A stretch of 64,000 nt of DNA from JAHEJX01 sp041605955 (GCA_041605955.1 JBFIXI010000013.1:5853-69852), one strand, 5' to 3'. Shown: positions 7,915 through 16,875, numbered from the stretch's first letter. Translations and numbers: made by a program. The notes: generated from the letters alone by a model not told the origin.

Positions 7915-8550
7915 ATGGCATATCCGGAGAAACTGCTCAGCGAGGGCGAGCGGGTCATCCGCGAGTTCCGGCCGCATTGGCGGCTGCTGTTCATCCCGGT
8001 CTTGTGGCTCGTTGCCGGCATCGTGGCGGTCGTGCTCGTCAACACCACGATCCCGCCCGATGACGGGACCATCGACCTCGTCAGTTCACTCGTCATCGTC
8101 GCTGCGATGATTCCTCTGGTGATGGCGCCGCTGGTGAAGTGGTGGTTCACCTTCTACATCTTGACCAACGAGCGGTTGATCACTCGGACCGGCGTGATCT
8201 CGCGAAGCGGCGTCGAGATCCCGCTCGAGAACATCGCCAACGTGCTGTTCAAACAGAACGTGATCGAGCGCATGCTGCGCGCCGGCGACCTCCTCATCGA
8301 GTCGGCAGGAGAGAGTGGGCAGAGCCCATTCAACGACATTCCCGATCCGGACGAGTTCCAAGCCCTGCTGTACCGGGTGCGGGAAGAACGCACCAAGACG
8401 CTCGCCCAACACCAGGCTGCCGCCATGACGGGGGTCGCCGCGCCCGACGCCACCGAGCGGCTCGAGCGATTGGCCCGCCTCCATCGCGACGGAGTGATCA
8501 CGGAACAGGAGTACCGGGAGAAGCGTCAGCAGCTGCTCGACGAGATCTGA
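7915..8550 (+). CDS. PH-domain (bPH2/YdbS-like) membrane protein with C-terminal SHOCT motif
   Basis: 211 residues. Two transmembrane segments (about residues 23-45 and 55-80) are followed by a bacterial PH-like domain marked by YILTNERLITRTGVISR and PLENIANVLFKQ, and the C-terminus is a SHOCT helix pair (ERLERLARLHRDGVITEQEY). The family is membrane-bound with no agreed function; SHOCT motifs mediate oligomerisation. The ATG is chosen because of the -10 box 7 bases upstream; the frame stays open a further 24 codons but would enter the repeat-flank sequence. It faces the RNA methyltransferase gene. Confidence 0.83.
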   Translation: MAYPEKLLSEGERVIREFRPHWRLLFIPVLWLVAGIVAVVLVNTTIPPDDGTIDLVSSLVIVAAMIPLVMAPLVKWWFTFYILTNERLITRTGVISRSGVEIPLENIANVLFKQNVIERMLRAGDLLIESAGESGQSPFNDIPDPDEFQALLYRVREERTKTLAQHQAAAMTGVAAPDATERLERLARLHRDGVITEQEYREKRQQLLDEI

Positions 8551-8577
8551 GCTTGGGAACGTCGCTGTGTCTCCGGC

Positions 8578-9804
8578 TCACGCCAGGGCGAAGCCGGCCA
8601 CCGCTTCGATGTGATAGGTCTGCGGGAACAGGTCGACCGGGGTCACCTCCTGCAGCGAATAGCCGTACTCCCCAAGCAGCCGGGCGTCGCGTGCCAAGCT
8701 GGCCGGGTCGCAGGAGACGTACGCCACGCGCCGGGGGGCGGCTGCCGTCACCGCGGCGACTCCGGCCTCACCCAGCCCAGTGCGCGGCGGGTCCGCCACG
8801 GCGAGTGCCGGGTATTCGTCGAGATGTCCTGCCACCTTCTCGATCTTGCCGCGAATCACCCGGTGATCGACGTTGGTGAGCCGCAGGTTGTGTCGTAGAT
8901 CCTCGGCGGCGGTGCGATCGGACTCGACGGCCACGACGCGGCCCACCGCCGCGGCCAAGCTCACTCCGAACAGTCCCACGCCGGCGTAGGCGTCGAGAAG
9001 CGTGTCTGTGCTCTGCGGCTGCAGCGCCTCGGCAACGAGCTCGACCAGGGCCGCGGCACCGTGGCTGTTGTTTTGAAAGAATGCGTTGCCGGTGATGCGG
9101 AAGCTGCGGCCGTCGATCTCTTCGACGATGTGTGCCGGCCCGTCGAGTCCGGTGACCTTACGTCCCGCATAACGCGCCAGGTTGATTTCCCACGTGGCGG
9201 CGTGTGGGGGAACCGAGCCGGCCACTATTGCCAGCGACTCGCCCGTGTTGGTGCCCGTTCGCAGCGTCAGCCGCTCGACGCCGTCGAGATTCCCGAGTCG
9301 CTCGAACACGGCGGCCAGCCTGGGATCGAGCAGCTTGCACACGTCGAGCGGGACCAGCTCGTGGGAGCGATAACGGTGCATTGCCGGCTTCCCGCCGACG
9401 ACGCGGAAGTCCATGCGGTTCCGATAGCCAAAGCGGGGCCCCGCCGTGACGATCTCCGCGACCGGAGGCGTCGTGATCTTGCCGATGTGTTGGAGTTGCG
9501 TGATGACCGTGTTGCGCTTCCAGCCCAGCTGAGCGGAGTAGTCCGCATGCTGCCACTGGCAGCCGCCGCAGGTCGTCGCGTGAGGGCACCGCGGCTCGAT
9601 TCGCTGTGGCGAGGCCTCGATGATCTCGACCAGCTCGGCGCGGGCCCACGATCCGCCGTCCTTGGCGATCCGGCCGACGACCACCTCGCCCGGCAGGACG
9701 CCGGCGACGAAATGGGCCTTGCCGCTTACGCGGCCGACTCCCTCGCCGCCGTGAGCGATGTCGCTGATCTGGATTTCCACGAGCGAGTCGCGCGGCTGCA
9801 CCAT
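8578..9804 (-). CDS. Class I SAM-dependent RNA (uracil-C5) methyltransferase, RlmD/RumA family
   Basis: Methylates a uridine in RNA, most likely 23S rRNA, at C5. The 408 residues show an N-terminal TRAM domain (IAHGGEGVGR), an Fe-S cysteine cluster (CPHATTCGGCQW plus a later Cys in LDVCKLLDP), the SAM-binding LLDAYAGVGLFG, the DPPRTGL motif and the catalytic YVSCDPASLARD. The length matches TrmA/RumA enzymes. The precise target position cannot be told from sequence. A reverse-strand TAGCTT lies 6 bases before the ATG. Confidence 0.9.
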   Translation of the reverse strand: MVQPRDSLVEIQISDIAHGGEGVGRVSGKAHFVAGVLPGEVVVGRIAKDGGSWARAELVEIIEASPQRIEPRCPHATTCGGCQWQHADYSAQLGWKRNTVITQLQHIGKITTPPVAEIVTAGPRFGYRNRMDFRVVGGKPAMHRYRSHELVPLDVCKLLDPRLAAVFERLGNLDGVERLTLRTGTNTGESLAIVAGSVPPHAATWEINLARYAGRKVTGLDGPAHIVEEIDGRSFRITGNAFFQNNSHGAAALVELVAEALQPQSTDTLLDAYAGVGLFGVSLAAAVGRVVAVESDRTAAEDLRHNLRLTNVDHRVIRGKIEKVAGHLDEYPALAVADPPRTGLGEAGVAAVTAAAPRRVAYVSCDPASLARDARLLGEYGYSLQEVTPVDLFPQTYHIEAVAGFALA

Positions 9805-9810
9805 GGAGTC

Positions 9811-9816
9811 AAGCTA
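9811..9816 (-). promoter_or_regulatory. -10 box (TAGCTT) of the RNA methyltransferase gene
   Basis: Reverse-strand TAGCTT ending 6 bases before the ATG; leaderless arrangement. Confidence 0.5.
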
Positions 9817-9849
9817 TCGCGCAGCCCGCAGGAGGTGAAACCAGCGCTC

Positions 9850-9855
9850 TAACCT
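9850..9855 (+). promoter_or_regulatory. -10 box (TAACCT) of the acyl-CoA synthetase gene
   Basis: TAACCT is followed by a short leader with GAGGAG and the GTG start; a conventional leadered promoter, divergent from the methyltransferase gene. Confidence 0.4.
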
Positions 9856-9881
9856 GCCGAGAGGCGATAGCGAGGAGATCC

Positions 9882-11441
9882 GTGGCAATCCTGACCAGCC
9901 CGTTGGGCTCCGTCGACATACCCGACGTCTCGATCACCGAATTCGTGCTGCGAAGGGTCGATGATCACCCCGACAAAACGGCGATCGTTGACGGCATGAC
10001 GGGACGCGTCCTGACCTATTCCGAGTTGCGGGAAGCGATCTATCACACCGCGGGTGGGCTGGCCGAGACCGGGTTCGGCCGAGGTGACGTGCTGGCCGTC
10101 ATGGCGCCCAACATTCCCGAGTACGCGGTTGCCTTCCACGCCGTGACCCTGCTCGGCGGCATTGTCACGACGATAAACCCCACGTACACCGCTCACGAGG
10201 TGCTCCATCAGCTGGTGGATGCCGGAGCCAGACGACTGGTCACGAACGGAATGTTCCTCGAAACCGCTCAGGAAGCGGCCGCCGGCACCCATGTCGAAGA
10301 GATCTACACGTTCGACGGCGCCGAGGGGTCGCTCCCTTTCGGATCCCTGATGGGCGGAGCCCGCATCTCCGAGCAGGCTCCAGTCGACTTGGAAGAAGAC
10401 ATCGCGGTGCTGCCCTACTCGTCGGGAACGACTGGTCTCTCCAAGGGGGTCATGCTGACCCATCGCAATCTCGTGGCGAACCTGGTCCAGGCCGAAGCCG
10501 CCTTCGAGCTGGACCCCAGCGGCGAAGTGCTCGTCGCGGTGTTGCCCTTCTTCCACATCTACGGCATGCAGGTCCTCATGAACGGTGCCGTCGCCAACGG
10601 GGCCACGGTAGTGACCATGCCGCGCTTCGACCTGGAGCTGTTCCTGGGGATCCTCGAGGATCACGCTGTCACCCGCGCCTACGTAGTTCCTCCCATCGTG
10701 CTGGCGTTGGCTAAGCACCCGATGGTGGACGACTACGACCTGTCGGCGCTCAAGGTCATCCTGTCCGGGGCGGCCCCCCTCGGGGCCGATGTGGCCCAGG
10801 AAGCGGCCAAGCGAACGGGCGCGGAAGTCATCCAGGGGTACGGTCTCACCGAAACCAGTCCCGTCACCCACGCCACCATCGTGGGTGACTCCAAGCCGGG
10901 CTCGGTCGGCTATGCCGTGCCGCTCACCGAAGTGCGCATCGTCGATCCCGAGACAGGGGAGGACTGCGAGGTCAACGAGGACGGTGAGATATGGCTGCGG
11001 GGTCCTCAGATAATGAAGGGTTACCTGAACAACCCGGAGGCGACGGCGCTCTGCATAGATGAGGACGGCTTCTTTCACACGGGCGACATCGGCCACGTCG
11101 ACGAGTCCGGCCACTACTACGTCGTCGATCGCGTCAAAGAGCTGATCAAGTACAAGGGTTTCCAGGTGCCTCCCGCCGAGCTGGAAGCACTGCTGTTGAC
11201 GCACCCCAGCGTGGCCGACGCGGCGGTGATCCCCGTTCCGGACGAGGAAGCGGGGGAGATCCCCAAGGCTTACATAGTGCTCAAGCCGGCGATCCCGGCT
11301 ACCGCCGCCGAGATCATGGAGTTCGTGGCCGGGCACGTCGCCACCTACAAGCAGGTGCGGATCGTTGAGTTCATCGACGCCATTCCCAAGTCGGCGTCGG
11401 GGAAGATTCTGCGCCGGGTGTTGCGGGACCAGTCGGCCTAG
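9882..11441 (+). CDS. AMP-dependent acyl-CoA synthetase, 4-coumarate--CoA ligase-like
   Basis: Activates a carboxylic acid as acyl-AMP and then acyl-CoA. The 519 residues carry the P-loop-like YSSGTTGLSKGV near residue 180, GYGLTETSPV (A5 motif), FHTGDIG and DRVKELIKYKGFQV (A7/A8 hinge), and the catalytic C-terminal lysine in PKSASGKILRR. Overall similarity is to the plant 4CL/firefly luciferase branch rather than the long-chain FadD branch; the actual acid is unknown. The GTG start is supported by GAGGAG six bases upstream. Confidence 0.9.
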   Translation: MAILTSPLGSVDIPDVSITEFVLRRVDDHPDKTAIVDGMTGRVLTYSELREAIYHTAGGLAETGFGRGDVLAVMAPNIPEYAVAFHAVTLLGGIVTTINPTYTAHEVLHQLVDAGARRLVTNGMFLETAQEAAAGTHVEEIYTFDGAEGSLPFGSLMGGARISEQAPVDLEEDIAVLPYSSGTTGLSKGVMLTHRNLVANLVQAEAAFELDPSGEVLVAVLPFFHIYGMQVLMNGAVANGATVVTMPRFDLELFLGILEDHAVTRAYVVPPIVLALAKHPMVDDYDLSALKVILSGAAPLGADVAQEAAKRTGAEVIQGYGLTETSPVTHATIVGDSKPGSVGYAVPLTEVRIVDPETGEDCEVNEDGEIWLRGPQIMKGYLNNPEATALCIDEDGFFHTGDIGHVDESGHYYVVDRVKELIKYKGFQVPPAELEALLLTHPSVADAAVIPVPDEEAGEIPKAYIVLKPAIPATAAEIMEFVAGHVATYKQVRIVEFIDAIPKSASGKILRRVLRDQSA

Positions 11442-11457
11442 GCAGGCTGGCCGAACC

Positions 11458-12126
11458 TCATGCCACCGGCCACGTGCGTGGGTCGTGGCTGAACCAGACA
11501 CGGTCCGGGCTTAATGCCTTGATCCGCCGAGCGACAGCCGTGAAAGACTCGAGGGCCGCCTCGGGTAGGTCCTCAGCCGACGTCCCGGCCTCGAGCTCGT
11601 CACAGGTGTGCAGCGCCTGGCCCGCAATGACCTCCAAGCGGCCGCCGGAGCGCACGACCACGGCCTGGTGGCCCACGGTATGGCTGGGCGTCGGCAGCAC
11701 CGCGATGCCGTCGAGGACGTCGACGGCCCCTTCGACCAGTCGCCACCGGGCGCCGGGGAACTCAATCCATTCCCTCACCGTGTACCCCTCCTCTTGGGCG
11801 GCGTCATATTCGGCTTGCTGCGCCACGATGGGAATCCCAGGGAACGAGGGATTGCGGCCGACATGGTCGAAGTGGAGATGAGTGTTGATCACCATGACAA
11901 CGTCGGCGATTGCCACTCCGGCGCTGCCGAGAGCCTCCGCCAGGTCGATGACGATGGGAGCAAAGAGTTCATCGACGCGCAGGTGTCCGGAGGCGGCGCC
12001 GGTGTCGACCAACACGGGCCCCGCTGGATGATCGATCACATATCCGAACAGCGGGTAATCCTCACCGGCTCGCGGGTGCCGATCGGGAAGCAAGACCCGA
12101 CCCAACAGCAGCTGCACGATCTCCAC
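11458..12126 (-). CDS. MBL-fold metallohydrolase, AHL-lactonase-like, with altered metal ligand
   Basis: 222 residues of metallo-beta-lactamase fold. NTHLHFDHVG gives the HxHxDH metal motif, PSHTVGHQ supplies the next histidine, and WFSHDPRTW the last. Where relatives have a GDA motif providing the bridging aspartate, this protein has AGQAL, so the second metal site may be changed or lost. Acyl-homoserine lactonases are the nearest family I recognise, but the substrate is open. The GTG start has a reverse-strand TAGGAT 9 bases upstream. It is convergent with the acyl-CoA synthetase gene. Confidence 0.8.
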   Translation of the reverse strand: MEIVQLLLGRVLLPDRHPRAGEDYPLFGYVIDHPAGPVLVDTGAASGHLRVDELFAPIVIDLAEALGSAGVAIADVVMVINTHLHFDHVGRNPSFPGIPIVAQQAEYDAAQEEGYTVREWIEFPGARWRLVEGAVDVLDGIAVLPTPSHTVGHQAVVVRSGGRLEVIAGQALHTCDELEAGTSAEDLPEAALESFTAVARRIKALSPDRVWFSHDPRTWPVA

Positions 12127-12135
12127 TGCGCCGAC

Positions 12136-12141
12136 ATCCTA
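12136..12141 (-). promoter_or_regulatory. -10 box (TAGGAT) of the MBL-fold gene
   Basis: Reverse-strand TAGGAT, 9 bases before the GTG start. It lies back to back with the forward promoter at 12160. Confidence 0.4.
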
Positions 12142-12159
12142 AAGGCGGCACCGACCGCC

Positions 12160-12165
12160 TAGCCT
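12160..12165 (+). promoter_or_regulatory. -10 box (TAGCCT) of the poly-gamma-glutamate hydrolase-like gene
   Basis: TAGCCT, 7 bases, ATG; leaderless arrangement identical in spacing to the PH-domain gene. Confidence 0.55.
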
Positions 12166-12172
12166 GCGGGGC

Positions 12173-12748
12173 ATGCTGGCTGACCTCATAGCCACCGAGG
12201 GCGTCCGGGAAGTGCATCGTCCCGGCGGCCCGATCGGTGTCATGGCGATACACGGCGGTCTGGAGGAAGGCACCGATCAGATCGCATCCGCCGTTGCCGC
12301 CGCCACGGGAGCCGCCCTATACGCGGTCGTTCAGCCGAAGACGCTGTGGTGGCACATTCCGTCGATTCGCTACGACCCGCGTGATTCGGCCGCCCTGGCG
12401 TCCTTCCTGCGACGGATCGACGTGGCCATATCGCTTCACGGGTACGGCCAACCCGGCCTCGAATCCACAGCGTTGCTCGGAGGCAGGAACCGACGCTTGG
12501 CTCGCCTGGTGGCACGCCAGATGAAGCTGCGCGGCATCGATGCGGTCGCCGAGATCGAGGCGATCCCCAAACGGCTCCGCGGGGTGCACGGCCTCAACCC
12601 AGTGAACCGGCCCCGTAACGCGGGCGTGCAGGTCGAGCTGCCGATGAATCTGCGCCAGGGGCGTCAGATGCGACTGGTGACCGAGGCGCTGACTTCATCC
12701 GTTGCGCGGTTCGCGCGGGCTCTGCCCGGGTCGTCGCCCGCTGGCTAG
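12173..12748 (+). CDS. Poly-gamma-glutamate hydrolase family protein
   Basis: 191 residues of the phage PghP/YmaC type zinc hydrolases. Key segments are AIHGGLEEGTDQ (zinc-binding His-Glu), ISLHGYG (second histidine) and NPVNRPRNAGVQVELP (C-terminal catalytic glutamate). Family members cleave gamma-glutamyl bonds; this one has no signal peptide, so its substrate would be cytosolic or reached after lysis. It stands alone between a divergent MBL-fold gene and a small membrane protein. Confidence 0.8.
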   Translation: MLADLIATEGVREVHRPGGPIGVMAIHGGLEEGTDQIASAVAAATGAALYAVVQPKTLWWHIPSIRYDPRDSAALASFLRRIDVAISLHGYGQPGLESTALLGGRNRRLARLVARQMKLRGIDAVAEIEAIPKRLRGVHGLNPVNRPRNAGVQVELPMNLRQGRQMRLVTEALTSSVARFARALPGSSPAG

Positions 12749-12761
12749 TGTCGGCTCCCGC

Positions 12762-13121
12762 ATGAGAGCCTTTCACGCCAATTGGTTCTGGGCGGCGGTC
12801 GTAACCACCGGCGGTGTGGGGCTGTGGGGCCTGGGGCTGGCGATTGCCCGCCGGGAGGTCGACCAGGCATTCCGGATAGCTCGCGCGGTGGCGTTTGTAG
12901 CCATGAGCATCCAGATCGCGGCGGGGTTGGTGCTGTGGGGCCGCGGCGAGCGGCCCGGCAATGGCTTCCACGTCTTCTACGGGATCGTCATCGTGGTCAC
13001 GTTTGCCTTCGCATACATATACCGACCGCAGCTGGCGCGGCGACCCGCGCTGGCATATGGGCTGCTGTCGCTCTTCGTCATGGGCCTCGGCCTGCGCGCC
13101 TGGTCGAACGTCACGCTCTAG
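12762..13121 (+). CDS. Small integral membrane protein (119 residues)
   Basis: Four hydrophobic segments (about residues 7-24, 42-62, 68-85 and 94-112) and almost no extramembrane sequence. No motif or family is recognised. A TAGTGT box lies 10 bases before the ATG with no ribosome binding site, and the ATG sits 13 bases after the preceding stop, so it may be either leaderless or read through from upstream. The frame is open further upstream, but that part overlaps the end of the preceding gene. Confidence 0.65.
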   Translation: MRAFHANWFWAAVVTTGGVGLWGLGLAIARREVDQAFRIARAVAFVAMSIQIAAGLVLWGRGERPGNGFHVFYGIVIVVTFAFAYIYRPQLARRPALAYGLLSLFVMGLGLRAWSNVTL

Positions 13122-13183
13122 AGCAGGGGGCCGTGTCCGGCCGATACCATGGCGCTAGCCCTACCAACTAGCGAGGAGATTGG

Positions 13184-13969
13184 GTGCTTCTCCAAGACAA
13201 GCGGCTCGTGATAACCGGTGTCCTCACCGATGATTCCATCGCCTGGCACGCGGCCCGGATTGCGCTCGAACAGGGTGCCGAGATCGTGCTCACCGGTTTC
13301 GGGCGCGGCATGCGTTTGACGCAACGAGCCGCCAAGCGACTCCCGGCGGAACCGGACGTCATCGCGCTGGACATCAACGAACCCGACGACATGGCGGCCC
13401 TGGTCGCCGATCTGGAGGCGCGTTGGGGTGCCGTAGACGGGGCGCTCCACGCCATTGCATTCGCTCCCGAAGATGCTCTGGGCGGCGCCTTTCTCGATAC
13501 TCCGGCCGACTCGGCGGCTACTACCTTCGTCACCTCGGCGTTCTCGTACAAGACACTGGCCGTGGGGCTGCGCGCTTTGATGCAGGCGGCCGGTGGGGGA
13601 GGCCTGGTGGCCCTCGACTTCGACAACACTCAGGCGTGGCCTGCGTACGACTGGATGGGCGTGGCTAAGTCGGCGCTGCAATCAGTCACCCGCTACCTGG
13701 CACGCGACCTGGGAGCGGACAAGATCAGAGTGAATGCCGTCTCCGCCGGGCCGCTGGGAACCGTCGCCGCCAAATCGATCCCGGGATTCGCCCAGTTCAA
13801 GCACGTATGGGACGAACGTGCTCCGCTGACGTGGGACGTGAGCGATCCGGAGCCGGTCGCCAAGATGGTGGCGGTACTGCTGTCGGACTGGGCCCCGATG
13901 ACGACCGGTGAGATCATTCACGTCGACGGAGGATTCCACGCGGTGGCGGCCGGCATTGGTGAGGCCTAG
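13184..13969 (+). CDS. fabI: Enoyl-[acyl-carrier-protein] reductase, InhA-like
   Basis: NADH-dependent last step of fatty-acid elongation. The 261 residues form an SDR with the divergent FabI-type N-terminus (LVITGVLTDDSIAWHAA) and the active site YDWMGVAK, the Tyr-x6-Lys arrangement of FabI/InhA. The surroundings LDFDNTQAWPAYDWM resemble mycobacterial InhA more than E. coli FabI. The GTG start follows GAGGAGA. Its TAG and the stop of the convergent histidine kinase gene share one CTAG. In mycobacteria inhA lies in an operon with mabA; no such partner is here. Confidence 0.93.
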   Translation: MLLQDKRLVITGVLTDDSIAWHAARIALEQGAEIVLTGFGRGMRLTQRAAKRLPAEPDVIALDINEPDDMAALVADLEARWGAVDGALHAIAFAPEDALGGAFLDTPADSAATTFVTSAFSYKTLAVGLRALMQAAGGGGLVALDFDNTQAWPAYDWMGVAKSALQSVTRYLARDLGADKIRVNAVSAGPLGTVAAKSIPGFAQFKHVWDERAPLTWDVSDPEPVAKMVAVLLSDWAPMTTGEIIHVDGGFHAVAAGIGEA

Positions 13970-15801
13970 GCCCGTTCCGACTCCAGCTCGATGTCTTCTG
14001 CGCTGGGGCTGCCGTCACTGCGTGCAGTGGTCCTGGCCGGCAGACCCACGGTAAAGGTGGCTCCCCCGCCGATCGTCGGCTCGAACCAAACGCGTCCCCC
14101 CATCGCCTCAGTGAGCCCGCGTACGATCGACAGGCCCAGGCCGGTGCCTCCCTTGCTGCGGGTCTCGTGGCGGGCCACCTGAGTGAACCGGTCGAATATG
14201 TGGTCATGCAGCTCGTAGGGAATTCCTGGGCCATGGTCGATCACCGACAGCCACACTTCGCCGCGGCGCTGCCGTCCCCAAATCTCGACCGGCGAGCCGG
14301 GGGCGTACTTGATGGCGTTGTGCAACAGGTTGGTGATGATCCTGCCGAGATGATCGGGATCGCAGCGCAGTGATGCCGCCTCCGGCTCGATGTCCAGGGT
14401 GACCATGCCCTCGGAGTCGGGTACTCCTTCCGCGGTGTCACCGAGGAACACGGCGAGATCGATCAGCTGCGGCCGCACGGGCAGCGCCTGATTGTCGATC
14501 CTGGAAACGACCAGCAGGTCCTCGATCAGCGACCGCAGCCGGTTGGCCTGGCGATGGGCGGTCGCCAGCAGCTGTTGGGCGTTCGGGTCCGGAGGTGCCA
14601 GCTGGGGGCGCTGCAACGTGCGTAGCGAGCCGATGATCGAGGTCAGCGGAGTCCGCAGCTCATGGCTGACAGTCGAGACGAAGTCGGTCTTGAGCTTGGC
14701 CAGCTCGGCCATCTTCTCGCCCTCGTCGCGAGCTTCCTGGTATCGGACCATCTGGTTGAGCACCAGCGCCGACGGGCCCGCCAAGCCCTCCAGAGCGGCG
14801 ACGTCGTCCTCGGTGAAGACACCTTCGGATTTGTCGGCGAGCATGAGGACCCCGATGATGCGCGACTCGATACGGAGCGGCACGGAGACGATCTGGGTGG
14901 CATCGAGGTCGGTGAGGAAGTGATCTCGCTCGGAGTCGTGGAGGACGTTGCGGATGATCGGTTCGCCGCTGGTGAAGACCCGTTGGTTGAAGCCACCCTC
15001 GACGAGGGGCAGTTTGTATCCCTCGGCGCGCAGTGTGTGGCCGGCCACCCATATCGGACTGAGTACCTCGAGCGCCTCCTCTTCGGCGCGATAGATCATT
15101 ACGACACCGGTCTTGGCCTGGATGGCGCCGACCACCCGTCCGACGATCTCGGGGAGCACGTCGGTCAGATCGGTGCCGGTGCCGATCGTGCGCGACACGT
15201 CGTAGAGATGCTGCAGCTCACCTTCCCGCTCGGTCAGCTCGACGTCGCGCGCCACCAGATTCTCGAGCCGCTCGGCGGTGATTTCCATCTGCTTGCGTAT
15301 CCCTGTGGCCGCAATGAGCAGCAACACAGCCGCAGTGCTGAAGATGATGAGTCGCGCCAGGTCGCTGACGTCGAGACCATCGAGCGTAGAGCCCTGCACG
15401 ACGAGGAAGTAACTGATCAGCCCGACCAGGGCGATCGCGCCTGTGATGATCGGATTGACGAGCGCGGCAGCCGCAAAGACCACAATGGCGAGCAACCCCG
15501 TGGCGAGCACATCGTCGGGGGCGCCGGAATCGGCTACGACCAACGCGGCAGCTATGGCGCCACCCCAAACCAGGATCCCGATGTCGCCCCACACGATGGC
15601 CAGTAGTCGCCGCCACGGTGCCACCAGCGCCAAGAGCAGGGTCGCCCCGAGCACTATCAGCGGAGTGCTCACGTCCGGATCGCGCAGTGACCCGTCACCC
15701 ATGAGATGGGCTGCAAGGGCGATGTAACCAACGATCGATAGCGCCTGTCCCAAACGGATGACCTTCAGGCGGTAGTCGATGAACTGGCTGTGCTCTGTCA
15801 T
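13966..15801 (-). CDS. Membrane-anchored GAF sensor histidine kinase
   Basis: 611 residues. About six hydrophobic segments fill residues 15-185, followed by a coiled-coil linker, a GAF domain (roughly 215-370), HisKA with the phospho-acceptor in VSHELRTPL (near 390) and HATPase_c with NLLHNAIKYAP, DHGPGIP and GGTGLGLSIV. It therefore autophosphorylates in response to a signal in the membrane or bound to GAF. No response regulator is adjacent, so it is an orphan kinase. ATG is preferred over a TTG four codons upstream. It is divergent from ddl and overlaps fabI by 4 bp at the stops. Confidence 0.9.
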   Translation of the reverse strand: MTEHSQFIDYRLKVIRLGQALSIVGYIALAAHLMGDGSLRDPDVSTPLIVLGATLLLALVAPWRRLLAIVWGDIGILVWGGAIAAALVVADSGAPDDVLATGLLAIVVFAAAALVNPIITGAIALVGLISYFLVVQGSTLDGLDVSDLARLIIFSTAAVLLLIAATGIRKQMEITAERLENLVARDVELTEREGELQHLYDVSRTIGTGTDLTDVLPEIVGRVVGAIQAKTGVVMIYRAEEEALEVLSPIWVAGHTLRAEGYKLPLVEGGFNQRVFTSGEPIIRNVLHDSERDHFLTDLDATQIVSVPLRIESRIIGVLMLADKSEGVFTEDDVAALEGLAGPSALVLNQMVRYQEARDEGEKMAELAKLKTDFVSTVSHELRTPLTSIIGSLRTLQRPQLAPPDPNAQQLLATAHRQANRLRSLIEDLLVVSRIDNQALPVRPQLIDLAVFLGDTAEGVPDSEGMVTLDIEPEAASLRCDPDHLGRIITNLLHNAIKYAPGSPVEIWGRQRRGEVWLSVIDHGPGIPYELHDHIFDRFTQVARHETRSKGGTGLGLSIVRGLTEAMGGRVWFEPTIGGGATFTVGLPARTTARSDGSPSAEDIELESERA

Positions 15802-15836
15802 ATTCTGGAACAACCCGACTTAGCCGGAGTCAACGG

Positions 15837-15842
15837 TAACCT
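15837..15842 (+). promoter_or_regulatory. -10 box (TAACCT) of leaderless ddl
   Basis: TAACCT, 7 bases, GTG. This fixes the start 20 codons inside the longest open frame. Confidence 0.5.
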
Positions 15843-15849
15843 CATCCAT

Positions 15850-16857
15850 GTGGCACGGGTTCTACTTCTCTTCGGTGGACGCTCCGCCGAGCATGAGATC
15901 TCTTGCATATCTTCGGTTGCCGTCATGGAAGCCCTGGTCGGGTCCGGCCATGATGTGATTCCAGTCGGTATCGACCGATCAGGAGGCTGGCATCTCGCCG
16001 ACATCGCTCGCCGACCGATGGCGGCGACCGGTCGTCCGGCTTCGTTTCAGTTGCCCGAGGGTACCTTGCGTGTCGACGCCGACGAGATCGGCTTCGATGT
16101 GGTGTTCCCCGTTCTGCACGGCCCGTTCGGTGAGGACGGAACCATCCAGGGTGTCTTCGAGATCGCCGCCATCCCGTATGTGGGCTGTGGGGTGCTCAGC
16201 TCGGCGCTGGCGATGGACAAAGACGTCGCCAAGACAATCATTGAAGCGGCCGGTATCGCCACCACTCCCTGGGTGGTGGTGCGCGCCGACGGATTTGCCG
16301 ATCCCAGTGCCACCGTGGATGACCTGATCAAACAGCTCGGGTTGCCGCTCTTCGTCAAGCCGGCCGAGCTGGGAAGCTCCGTGGGAGTGTCGTGCGCCGA
16401 GAACGAGGCGGAGCTGAAGGACGGCATCATGCGCGCCTTCGGATACGGGACGAAGGTCATCGTGGAGGAGGCGATTCGCGGTCGGGAGATAGAGGTGGCG
16501 GTTCTTCAAGGGCCCCGAGTGTCTGTGCCGGGCGAGATCGTCATCACTCAAGAGTGGTACGACTACGACGCCAAGTACAACGACGAGACGAGCCGGTTCG
16601 TGGCACCGGCCGACCTCACCGAATCGGAGACCGCGCTGGTACGCCAGCTTGCCGGGCGCGCCTTCGACGCGCTCGAGTGCCGCGGGCTGGCTCGGGTCGA
16701 TTTCTTGTACGAGCAGGGCGGACGCGGCTTTCTGCTCAACGAGCTCAACACCATGCCCGGATTCACTCCCATCAGCGGATTCCCCAAGATGTGGGAGGCC
16801 AGCGGCATGTCCTATCCGGAGCTGTGCAACCAGTTGGTCGAGCTCGCTCTGGATTAG
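15850..16857 (+). CDS. ddl: D-alanine--D-alanine ligase
   Basis: ATP-dependent synthesis of the D-Ala-D-Ala dipeptide for peptidoglycan. The 335 residues have the ATP-grasp layout: LLFGGRSAEHEIS at the N-terminus, AMDKDVAK, PAELGSSVGVS in the ATP lid, and the metal-binding LLNELNTMPGFTPIS near the C-terminus. Length is slightly short of the E. coli/mycobacterial range but no motif is missing. The GTG start fits both the family's N-terminus and the promoter spacing. Serine in LGSSVG and the following residues are of the ordinary D-Ala type; no sign of a D-Ala-D-Lac ligase. Confidence 0.92.
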   Translation: MARVLLLFGGRSAEHEISCISSVAVMEALVGSGHDVIPVGIDRSGGWHLADIARRPMAATGRPASFQLPEGTLRVDADEIGFDVVFPVLHGPFGEDGTIQGVFEIAAIPYVGCGVLSSALAMDKDVAKTIIEAAGIATTPWVVVRADGFADPSATVDDLIKQLGLPLFVKPAELGSSVGVSCAENEAELKDGIMRAFGYGTKVIVEEAIRGREIEVAVLQGPRVSVPGEIVITQEWYDYDAKYNDETSRFVAPADLTESETALVRQLAGRAFDALECRGLARVDFLYEQGGRGFLLNELNTMPGFTPISGFPKMWEASGMSYPELCNQLVELALD

Positions 16858-16875
16858 CCACTTGTCGCCACGTGT

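Noticed and set aside
9849..11501. 550-residue reverse ORF opposite the acyl-CoA synthetase gene
   Set aside because: It is the antisense of a clear family member and shows only His/Asp/Arg-rich chance sequence without any domain.
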